Origin: Orbilia blumenaviensis
Taxonomy: Eukaryota > Ascomycota > Orbiliomycetes > Orbiliales > Orbiliaceae
DNA: 64,000 nucleotides
Direction of reading: 5' to 3'
Assembly (NCBI GenBank): GCA_036872755.1
Contig: JAVHNS010000002.1
Span: 868,001-932,000 of the forward strand
A program made the translations under genes and the position numbers. Positions 1-9,000 of the stretch are shown here, piece by piece. The notes beneath the pieces were generated by a model. That model searched no databases. It was not told where the DNA came from and was given only the letters and a program-made list of their open reading frames with translations. Position 1 is the first letter of the stretch. Each line of letters starts with the position of its first letter.

Positions 1-56
1 TCATAAGGACCGTGGGTAGTAACAAAGATACATAGCAACCAATACTATTATTCGAA

Positions 57-341
57 ATGCAGGCCACACTTAGAGCTCCAAATCTTTTCATCACCTTCTT
101 CCTCATCCTTCTGGCGGCTGTCCAGCCTCTTCTCGCTGCCCCGATCGAAACTAACAGCGACTTACAATGCGGTGGAAGCAAACAATGCGCCAAGGAAGCC
201 GATAACCTCAAACTCCAGGGGGCGGGTACTGTAAAGTCCAAGTATACACCACGGAGTGTGGCTGCTAAGAAACTGAAGAAGCGTTCACAGTTGGCTGCTG
301 AGTTAAGGAAGAGGGAAATTCTGGCGCGTGCCCGAAAGTAA
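57..341 (+). CDS. Small predicted secreted protein, 94 aa
   Basis: Intron-less ORF starting at an ATG in the context gaaATGc. Residues 1-27 look like a signal peptide: a short n-region, a hydrophobic core (FLILLAAVQPLLA), and probable cleavage after LLAA. The mature part is about 66 residues, has only two cysteines (C38, C44, in LQCGGSKQCAKE) and ends in a Lys/Arg/Ala-rich helix-like tail. No domain is recognised. It is the first of four neighbouring genes whose predicted mature proteins start with A-P/I-I/V-P/E and are otherwise low in complexity. A small secreted or effector-like role is inference only. The reading frame is clear; that it is expressed is not shown. Confidence 0.6.
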   Translation: MQATLRAPNLFITFFLILLAAVQPLLAAPIETNSDLQCGGSKQCAKEADNLKLQGAGTVKSKYTPRSVAAKKLKKRSQLAAELRKREILARARK

Positions 342-997
342 TGGGAAACGAGTGGTCTGGGTACTTCCATACACATATATAGTGAATTCATCGGCCACGT
401 TCGTTGCTCACTGATCTTGTATAGGAGCGACCTAGCTAGTATGACTTATCGTTATAATCTTTTTCAGATGTTAACTTTATACTAAAAATGTTAATCCCAT
501 ATACCTTACTTATGTCTAAAACGTAATACTTAATCAATGTAATCCTACTAGACTATTGTGATTTAGACCTACGAGTATACGGAGTTAAGGAGAGTCACAG
601 GCCACTCTACTTTTGATCGCTACAACTTGTTACTAGCGTGCTTAATGAGAAACTACAACTACAAGAAATGATCCGACTAAGTTGTAATGCATATGATGGA
701 GTACTATGGGCTTCGGATATATCGCCATATATGGCTGTACGCATATATGCTGTTTTCGTCTATTATCGAACAAAACCGCGAGAATATTGCTCTTTAAAAC
801 GTTAAAGAAACAGAGATAGTATCGGTACTTGAAATATGTAATTTTTTTATAAGGCCTCAAACGCCCTCGAGGTCTCCAAACCAGAAATTTCCTGGGTCCC
901 CTCGGAAATAGTTGTAGCTCTTGCGCGGACAGAGAGTTTCCTAGGGGCCAGAAGTTGATCGTCACTGACTGCTAACCCACCGGAAATATTAATCGTC
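342..997. other. Intergenic region
   Basis: AT-rich spacer between two same-strand secreted-protein genes. It presumably holds the terminator of the first and the promoter of the second. No RNA gene or repeat was seen. Confidence 0.5.
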
Positions 998-1825
998 ATG
1001 GCAATTTTGAAACTGGTTGCCGTTCTATCAGCGTCGACCCTTGTGGTCGCCCCAGTACCTGGATGGAGCAGCAAGTACAGGATACAAAACCAAAACCAAA
1101 ACCAAGGCCAAAACCAACCACTACAGGACTCCAGTAGCTCGATAGGGACCAACTCATTTGGAGTGCCTATGATCATTCCAGCAACACCGGGTACCGAAAA
1201 CCCAAACCCACTCGGCGGGAATATACCAATAAACAGCGAATATTCTATGTCACAATACTCACCTTCCGATAATTCGCGAGATATGAATCTCGATTTGGCA
1301 GCGATGCAATTCCCATCAGCTGGCGGTCAAACTTCCGGGTACTTACTAAGCCCGATAAATGGCACCCCGAGAAGCGCTCGGCGACAGATCCCTAGATTCC
1401 CAAGCCCGGAACAAAGGAGAGCGGGTGTATCTACCGGAACGAGAAAAACTAGAAATATTGAATGGGAAGATGATGGAAATGTTATTTTAGATGACGCTCT
1501 AGACGAGCGTGTGGGAATCCCAACAACTATACAAATGCTGGGTATACCGTCGACGTCCCGGGAAAGGGCGCTACCTAGGAGGGATCAGTTAGTAATGGAG
1601 CCAACATGGCGATCGCGATCGCCAGATCCGGACCAAGATGAACCTGGTCTCGTAAACCAAGGTGAACCCGATATTGATGGGGAAGGTACTGAATCGTCGA
1701 GTGACGATGACGACTTGGGGTTGAATGAACTACCACCAACTGATCAGTTAATAAGTTATCGGCCTGGCGTTACTCGGAGAGTACAGAGAGCTATGGTGTC
1801 CCGAGATAACGCTTATCGAATTTAG
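998..1825 (+). CDS. Predicted secreted low-complexity protein with Gln-Asn repeat, 275 aa
   Basis: Intron-less ORF. Residues 1-17 (MAILKLVAVLSASTLVV) form a signal peptide, followed by APVPGW. Residues 29-40 are an IQNQNQNQGQNQ run encoded by an imperfect CAAAAC hexamer repeat at about 1085-1118. The rest is rich in Ser, Pro, Gly and Asn, contains no cysteine and has an acidic patch (SSSDDDDLGLNE) near residue 240. No enzyme domain is recognised, and the composition suggests intrinsic disorder. The gene at 4225-5751 on the opposite strand carries the same Gln-Asn repeat and the same kind of signal-peptide junction. They may be diverged paralogues or may have gained the repeat independently. 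Confidence 0.7.
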   Translation: MAILKLVAVLSASTLVVAPVPGWSSKYRIQNQNQNQGQNQPLQDSSSSIGTNSFGVPMIIPATPGTENPNPLGGNIPINSEYSMSQYSPSDNSRDMNLDLAAMQFPSAGGQTSGYLLSPINGTPRSARRQIPRFPSPEQRRAGVSTGTRKTRNIEWEDDGNVILDDALDERVGIPTTIQMLGIPSTSRERALPRRDQLVMEPTWRSRSPDPDQDEPGLVNQGEPDIDGEGTESSSDDDDLGLNELPPTDQLISYRPGVTRRVQRAMVSRDNAYRI

Positions 1826-2461
1826 CTACGTATGCTAGCCTCATATGGGTATTTTTACAGTGAAAGACTGGACAAATTGCACATATGCACATAAATTCAG
1901 ACGTTATAAACTATAGCTAAAAATACAAATATATGGCCATCATAGTTTCTTGAACGAAGCCATTCAGAAACTATAGGTAGTACTTTGGATTTAATTTATT
2001 GCTATACGACATGATTTTCCTGTGATGGCTTAATCTAGACATAGACTTTCAGCCGATCTAGATTTCACTACCATATGTGTATACATATGGGAGACAACAC
2101 ATTCAGTCGCCAAAATACCACGCACCTCACTCAATCTGTATCATTCCAACGCAAATTGGCAGACGAATATCCGGACTCGGCGTGCATGCAAATAAATATT
2201 TTAGTTTTACGTTTTAGTGCATAGTACCTAGGTAGTGTTTCAAACAAAAAGAATAGTAGTAGTAAACCCAGTCATAAAAAAGATTTGTAAATGGGTGTTA
2301 AAGCCCGGTAATAGACAAAATAAAAGTAAACAAGTGGGTGGTGCACAAACTGGTCAATCGTATCGGTCAGGCCCAACGAGACCAGGTCAGGCTGCAAAGT
2401 TCCAAGCGATCAGATATATGCATACCGATGCGTTAAGTTGCAGTCAGGTTCACGATTCGCC
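1826..2461. other. Intergenic region
   Basis: Spacer between two plus-strand secreted-protein genes. It contains several ATATG/CATAT palindromic words (for example around 2072-2090). An open frame at 2235-2483 runs into the next gene without a recognisable protein and is taken as leader sequence. Confidence 0.4.
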
Positions 2462-3646
2462 ATGGTCTTCACGGCATATCTAGCCCTCTCCATCTCATTA
2501 ATTACGGTTATACGCTCAGCCCCAGTACCACCAAATGATCCTCCCAAAACATTCGGAAGCCGGCCGGGGACCCGGGTACAGTCTTCGAGACAACCAAGGG
2601 TCTTCCAGGAGGACGCACCTCTAACCGATATTGACGTTACAACCCATTATGGAACAGCGGAAACGATATCTATCCCTAGCGTGAATGAAGAAAAAGCCGG
2701 ACGTGGCTGGATGAATAATATCGCCGGGCCCCCATTGGAAAGTTTCCCAAATCAGCGACCTACACATCTCGATGATAGCTTAGCACGCATGTATCACAAT
2801 ACGCCGACAACATATAGGCAGGGTGTACAACCGTTCAAAAGTGCGAAGCTGCAAAAAGGACTAGCAATGGAAGAGCCGAAAACAGCAATCGAGGTAGATG
2901 TCGAGGAAAGCAACTCCAGTGAACTAGCCTATATACCAGGGGGGAATATAAAAAACGATGATAGAAAGTCTACCGCCCGATTTAACACGGAGAAAGATGA
3001 AAGTCGCATGATTCTTCAGTTTTCGGACGCCGATGACCAAGGAGTTTACACATATCTCGATGCAGAGAATGAAGTATATGAAGAGGAAAAGGAAGAAGAG
3101 TATGACCCAGTTAGAGATCCCTTCTACAAAGACTATCCACTGCGCTCAAAAATTCACCATACTCTAAGGAAACTTCTCGAAGAGCCCCTTTATAAGCCTC
3201 TGCCATCATGGAAAGGAGAAATAGATAAACTATCTATAAATATAGACGATTCGTATAGAACAGCAGGGAAAAAGATGCGGCATAACCTTCAACCGATATA
3301 TGAGGGTGCTAGTATGATGGAAATGCAGAGTACGGTCCGAGGCGGCGATGCTCTCCCCCATCTACGCAAAAAGATTGGGATGCCAAATCGAGGATTCTTA
3401 CCTCAAGGACGGGAATCGCTCCAATTACCATCCCCGGGACTGACTACCGGACCTCGTATCGCTTCCATTGTTAATTATAATGATAACAGTAACACTTTTA
3501 TGTCAGAAGAACCGAATATTTACCGGGAACCACACACGGCTACATTAACGCTACCAGAGATAACAAGCTCGTTCAGGCGCCCAAGGGATACAAATATCGT
3601 TCCAAAGCTTCGACTTGGAATGAATGGGCAGGCAACAGGACCATAA
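2462..3646 (+). CDS. Predicted secreted acidic protein, 394 aa
   Basis: The start chosen is the ATG at 2462, in the strong context gccATGg; upstream in-frame codons are only TTG. Residues 1-20 (MVFTAYLALSISLITVIRSA) form a signal peptide followed by PVPPNDPP. The mature protein is polar, has no cysteines, and carries acidic tracts near the middle (VYEEEKEEEYDPVRDPFY). There are no membrane segments after the signal peptide and no domain is recognised. It has the same architecture as its neighbours at 998-1825 and 4225-5751. It ends about 580 bp from the convergent gene, and a 3 x 40-bp tandem repeat lies between them. Function unknown. Confidence 0.7.
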   Translation: MVFTAYLALSISLITVIRSAPVPPNDPPKTFGSRPGTRVQSSRQPRVFQEDAPLTDIDVTTHYGTAETISIPSVNEEKAGRGWMNNIAGPPLESFPNQRPTHLDDSLARMYHNTPTTYRQGVQPFKSAKLQKGLAMEEPKTAIEVDVEESNSSELAYIPGGNIKNDDRKSTARFNTEKDESRMILQFSDADDQGVYTYLDAENEVYEEEKEEEYDPVRDPFYKDYPLRSKIHHTLRKLLEEPLYKPLPSWKGEIDKLSINIDDSYRTAGKKMRHNLQPIYEGASMMEMQSTVRGGDALPHLRKKIGMPNRGFLPQGRESLQLPSPGLTTGPRIASIVNYNDNSNTFMSEEPNIYREPHTATLTLPEITSSFRRPRDTNIVPKLRLGMNGQATGP

Positions 3647-3814
3647 TTTGTTTTCCGTTTTGTAAATAATAGATATTCAACTTCTCTCTACTCATACCTA
3701 GAGAAGCAGCCTGCAGCTGTAGTGAAACTAAATATTTGGAGTAGATAGCTGCGGTATCTTGTTCGAAATATTTCAAAGGAACAGAAATTTGAGATATATT
3801 ATTTTATGGAGGCT

Positions 3815-3934
3815 CGCTTGTATAAATCAGCTAAATTATCGTAGTTATGCCACACGCCTGTATAAATCAGTTAAATTATCGTAGTTATGCCACACGCTTG
3901 CATAAATCAGTTAAATTATCGTAGTTATGCCACA
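3815..3934. repeat. Tandem repeat, three 40-bp units
   Basis: Three head-to-tail 40-bp units at 3815-3854, 3855-3894 and 3895-3934, differing at only a few positions (C/T changes at cgcYtgYata and at cagYtaaa). Each unit contains TATAAATCAG or CATAAATCAG and GTAGTTATGCC. A run of As follows the array. It lies between two convergent secreted-protein genes. Confidence 0.95.
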
Positions 3935-4224
3935 CAAAAAAAATTACGCAGGATTAAGCGAGCTCGGGATATAAGAGGGTGAAATTCACCCACCTAACTA
4001 CCTAATGCCCTAGCCTTTCTCGCTGCATTAGATTCTCAGCCCAGATATCTAGATGTCGAGGCTTGTTCGATCTATATCATTACTCATGGACAAATATATT
4101 TTATTTTAAAGCGTCCAAGGCATAATATTTTAAACATGTCTCCCATAATATAACCGCCACACCACATAGGGAAATATATATATCCATGATAATGTAATAT
4201 ATTATTAGTTTAAATCGATACAAT
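3935..4224. other. Convergent intergenic region
   Basis: Spacer between the 3' ends of two convergent genes, with AT-rich DNA including a short ATATATAT run. It probably holds the 3' UTR and polyadenylation signals of both. Nothing else seen. Confidence 0.4.
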
Positions 4225-5751
4225 CTAACCCCTGTTCGTCGGTGGCCACATGTGCGACGCAACAGTAAACTTAGGCCCTCTTTTATTCGGATCCGTGTAA
4301 CCACCATACCCAGGCGGTGGATCATACCTCTCATCTCTGAACCCAGGCCTGGGAGGATCCCACTCCAGCGACTCCGGCGGCTCCAAAGGTACAGCCATAT
4401 TTACATCCGTCCGTTGCGTCATCCCACCAAGCCGTCCTGGATTCCTAACCTGGAAGTTCCCATTAGCCCTTGTGACCTGTGATGCCAACGGTAATGTATC
4501 AGTGTCTACACAATCTAGATCTGTAACATCACAACTAGCTTTCGTCCCCGCACTACCACCGCCGGAGCCAACTACACCTTTCCCAACTCCCATATCATTA
4601 TCCACATCTTCAGTATCCACGTACTGTGATAGTATATTTTCCAAATCGACCGGGTATAAATCAGACTCCTTCCTCTCCGGAACGATATTATTTCTACCCC
4701 CTCCAGCGCCATTCCTCCCCAAATCCGCCATTGGTGGCGGACGAATCCGCGGTGTAGTTGTAAATCCAAACTGTTCTAATATCTGCTTTTCGGGTGACAG
4801 ATTCCTATTCCCATCGGTTACGTACTCAATCGTTTCCGCAAACTCGGGGTACTGTGAACGGTATGACTCCACAAAGTCCTGCCTGACAACATCGTCCTGA
4901 TCATATCCTGAATTTAGGCTAGGAGAGCCAGGTATACCTCTAACCGCACTGTTGCCAGTTTTATTAGGGGAGTGGTTTACGTATCTACTACTCTCCAACG
5001 GGGTAGTAAGTTGCTGCGCCAACTTTCTGGAAACCGTGCTCCCCAACTGCCCGCTATTTCTATATATCCCTTCCTGTCCGCTGAGTCGTACAGTAGGTGG
5101 GTTACTACCATAAGGCGACGAAAGTCTTGTTTGGTCTTGATTTTGGTTTTGGTTCTGGTTTTGGCCGAGATATATCGGGGGCAGCTTTACAGGTCCATTC
5201 AGGGCCTGGTTGGTATCTGGCGGTAGACGTTCAGTATACCTCCAGGGCCAGCCAGACTCTCCCTCCAGTTCAGCAAACAGGCCAGGAGGCGCAAGTTTTC
5301 CATTATATATAGAGGGGTTAATAGGATCCACCTTTCGACGACCGGCATCCACTGGACTACTGCCTGATAATATCTTTCGTAAACTAGTCTCGACTCCTGC
5401 TGCCCTCGTGCCCCCACCCCCTACTCCACTGGCTGAATCTTGCCCAATAGTCCCGCCGTTAGCGGTGGTTAACCGATTTATGGGACTATTACCACCCAAA
5501 GTCTGAGGATTCGTTAATAACTGCCGAGTCTGCGCCGTCGTTCTGAGATAACCCGTCTCTGGCTGTAGTGGAATAGGGTATGCTATCGATACCGAGGAAT
5601 CGGAACCAGAGCTGTCGTCACTTCCACCACTATCTCCACCGTCTCCATCGCTTCCTGGGATGGCGCTACTCCCCCCTCCGCCTTGGGGTATTGGTATGGC
5701 TACCACAAGGCTTAGCCATGCTGAGAATAATAACCCGCGTGCTAAAGACAT
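4225..5751 (-). CDS. Predicted secreted Gly/Asn/Gln-rich protein, 508 aa
   Basis: Intron-less ORF. Residues 1-18 (MSLARGLLFSAWLSLVVA) form a signal peptide followed by IPIPQ and a Gly/Ser/Asp-rich stretch (about residues 24-55). A QNQNQNQNQDQ run sits near residue 200, encoded by CAAAAC/CAAAAT-type repeats (plus strand about 5130-5165). The C-terminal third is Pro/Gly/Arg-rich, with one Cys pair (CDVTDLDC). No catalytic domain and no further membrane segment is seen. It is divergent from the ankyrin gene's 3' side and convergent with the gene ending at 3646. It is the fourth and longest member of the local set of secreted disordered proteins. Function unknown. Confidence 0.7.
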   Translation of the reverse strand: MSLARGLLFSAWLSLVVAIPIPQGGGGSSAIPGSDGDGGDSGGSDDSSGSDSSVSIAYPIPLQPETGYLRTTAQTRQLLTNPQTLGGNSPINRLTTANGGTIGQDSASGVGGGGTRAAGVETSLRKILSGSSPVDAGRRKVDPINPSIYNGKLAPPGLFAELEGESGWPWRYTERLPPDTNQALNGPVKLPPIYLGQNQNQNQNQDQTRLSSPYGSNPPTVRLSGQEGIYRNSGQLGSTVSRKLAQQLTTPLESSRYVNHSPNKTGNSAVRGIPGSPSLNSGYDQDDVVRQDFVESYRSQYPEFAETIEYVTDGNRNLSPEKQILEQFGFTTTPRIRPPPMADLGRNGAGGGRNNIVPERKESDLYPVDLENILSQYVDTEDVDNDMGVGKGVVGSGGGSAGTKASCDVTDLDCVDTDTLPLASQVTRANGNFQVRNPGRLGGMTQRTDVNMAVPLEPPESLEWDPPRPGFRDERYDPPPGYGGYTDPNKRGPKFTVASHMWPPTNRG

Positions 5752-6087
5752 GATAGTCCTAAGCCTGGAAAGGAAATGGATAGCCTTAGACTATAACTGC
5801 TCCCATGCATTCACTGTGGTACAAACAACTCGTGATAATCGTGTCATATACAAAACATTATTTCATCATTGTCATAGCAGGGTGGGTTGCATTAGATACA
5901 TATTACCTCAATTCAAAAGATTGAGTCTATTGTGGATATGGGGGATGCTAGTGTAAGAAGAAAAACAATACGCCTAAAAAAGAAAGATGTCGAAAATGCA
6001 AACAACAAAAAAGATAACAAAATGCTTTTTTTCGCCCTCAAGTTTCTAGCTCAAATTACTTATGGTAACAGCCTCAATACTGGTTTG
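5752..6087. other. Intergenic region
   Basis: Contains the upstream region of the minus-strand gene starting at 5751 and the 3' flank of the ankyrin gene ending at 6088. No repeat or RNA gene seen. Confidence 0.4.
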
Positions 6088-9000
6088 TTAATCCGGTTCG
6101 TCTTTAGTGTAGGGCCACTGCAGTTGACCTCGAGGGGGTACACTAGGCCCTCCGTACACAGGTCCCGCATATCCACCCGGTCCCGTCAGCTGCTTCTGGG
6201 CATCAAGGTTTCCTTTCCATTGTCTCAAGTACGCGATCTGCCTCTGATGCTCCTTCTCAGTGGCGTCTTCGATCTCCTGCTGCCGCTTCCTATCCGACGC
6301 AAGCTTGAATTCAACCATCTTTAGCTCCTCCTGATTCATGAAAGATTTATGTTGCTGTTCCTCCTCATGCATCAATTGCATGTGTGATAGTTGCTTAGCT
6401 TTGTCTGCATCCTCCATAATCTGTCGCTGTTCATTCATTGCTTTGATATGAGCCAGCTCCGCAGAACGCTGTTGTGCAATACGTGAATCTTCACGAGCCT
6501 TTCGGTCCGCCTGACGTACCAACTCAGCCTGATATTCATGGTTCCTTATGCGCTCCCTCTCAGTCGCTTCCTCTTTCTCCATTCGTAACCGGGCTGTTAG
6601 TAGCATTTTCTCGTGGTCTATTTTCCGCTGTATAACCTGTCGTTCCTCCTCGATTCTTGAGAGGTAGTCGGGTATCCCGATGTATCCGATCGGTTGTGGC
6701 ATCTTGGGATCATCGACAAAATATCTATCCTCCCCTCGAAAGGCCTTTAACAGGCGGTAGAGCTCCTCTTGTACTTCTGGTGATTTATTCTGACAGAGGC
6801 CCTTTTTGACATACATTGTCAATGAATAAACAACATTCTTTTCATCCCTGTAAAGATTGAATTCGTTGTTGATAGTCTTGTAAAGACCGGAGTTGAGCAG
6901 TAAGCGGGTCATTTCCACTGGATTTTTATTGTCCAAGCCAAATATCAGCGGTGAACGGTTGTTGGTCCGTAGTCTCAAATCAGCCCCATTATCAAGCAGC
7001 GCCTCGACGGTTTCCTTGACTCGCTCTTTATTTGCAATTGCATCGCCCTCAAGTGCCAACTCTGAAAGTGCGCTTCGTCCGTCGTGTCTGGATGATGGAA
7101 AGTCCGGGTCATGATGTCCTTCTCTAATAAGCAATCGAACAACATTAGGGTGACAAAAAGCAGCGGCTTCGTGCAAGCTTCCGTCATTTCGAGATGTATT
7201 CCTAGCCATCAATAGCTCGACGATGTCATATTGACCTTCTTGACACGCCTTGAATAGAGCTGTCTGTCCCTTTTGATCCTCTGTAGTTACAGAAGCGCCA
7301 GCTTTGATTAATTCGAAGACAATATCTCGTCTCTGTCGCTGGACCGCAACCATCAGCGGTGTTGTGAGAGAGTATTCGGATTTGAAATTGACATTTGCTG
7401 TATTGTCCACACATTAGCATATTCCGCAACATGATTGTTATAAAATAACCTACCGCCAGATTCAATAAAGGTCCTAATGACGCTACTGTCAACCTCACCA
7501 GGCGGCTGCAAGAGAGCCCAGAGCAAAGGTGTAACCCCCTCGCTAATACTGTGAAAGTTAACCTTCACCTCACTTTCCAAGCTCGCGCCGGCAATGACCA
7601 ACAACTTGTAAAAATCCACAAAGTTTGGGTATTTCGTCAAAACTCCAAAGAAAACAGGTCCGAATGATGGGTGCTGGAAGTTCAAATCCGTTTCCAAACC
7701 CTCGGCCAAGAAGAGGCGACCGAGTGCCATTAAATTATCCTCCTCAGTTCCCGAAGAGATGATATGTGGGAATGCCATCGATAATGTTCGCTTTGAAGGA
7801 TTCCCCCGTAACAGCAATTCGACAAGCTCGACATTGGCATTTTGAGCCGCAATTTTTAAACACCGTCCATCTTCACGATTGACGTTAGCATTCGGGGTTT
7901 CCAGAAGTGCTTCCACAAATCGTTTCGCTGTAGGAAATTTCTCATATTCGTCGGCAGCTGTTACGAAAGCCTTGTCGACGCACATTCCACTAGCGCCATG
8001 CTTCAGTAGAATCTTCATCGTAGCAAGCCCATCTTCTGTTTTCCAGACCCCCGAGTTCATCGCTTCATCGAATATCACCGTCGTTATCGTAGGAATCTCG
8101 GCGGAACCATGTGATGGGTTTTCCAAGAGGACTTGCAGGACTTCATAATGCCCACCTAGCGCAGCGAGTCTGATGGGCCTACCCTCTTCGTATAGAGGAT
8201 ATGCATCATTCTCCAACAGTAAAGTGACTATTTCTTTATTAGGTGATTCATCCTCAAGGGCTCGGATTAAGGCGTCGTTAATGTCCTCATATTCCGGCTG
8301 CTTCTCAAGTATTGCATCAACCATGGCGTATCTTACTTCGGTATCCTTTTGTTCCATTGCCATTTGCAAGGCGTCATGGATAACTGAAGACGATGGTTCT
8401 TGCTGGAGGAGAAGTTTGAGGCGCTCTACAAAACCGCGCCGAATACAGTACATGATAGCGGCCCCAGAAGCATGATTGACTGATGCACCATGTTTCAGCA
8501 GAAGGGTGAAAACCCGAGTCTCACTTCCTTCCTGTTGTGCTAACTTAATAAGAGCATCGTCAACAATCGGTCCTTTGAGCTTCGCTCCAAGGATGACCTC
8601 CATGACTCGATACTGCCACTCAGGATCTTGGTAATCCCACGCCATTTGGAAAACCGTTGATAAATTAGGTTGGTTGGCGCCACGGTACGCGAGCTTCTTG
8701 AGGACACCAAGTTGCTTTGATGTGAAAGCGGCTCTGATCACCTCTCCGTTTCCAAAATTGACATCCGCACCGTTGTTCAGTAACAAGTCAATCTGCCCAA
8801 TGGCTTCTGGGTGTTGTCGAATGGTTTTGACAAGAGCCATCGAGACATCATCTCCCTCTGCTCCAGAAGTGAGCAACATCTCCAGGATATCAAATCTCGT
8901 GGATGGGCTCTGAACATCCATCGCTAATGGTATCGCAGAAGACACAAGGGAGCGCTCAGGCTCTGCCTCCAAAAGTATCCTCACCAACCGAATATCTCCA

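Noticed and set aside
4472..5506. Several open frames antisense to the 508-aa secreted protein gene
   Set aside because: They are shadows of its low-complexity codons and have no domain or start context.
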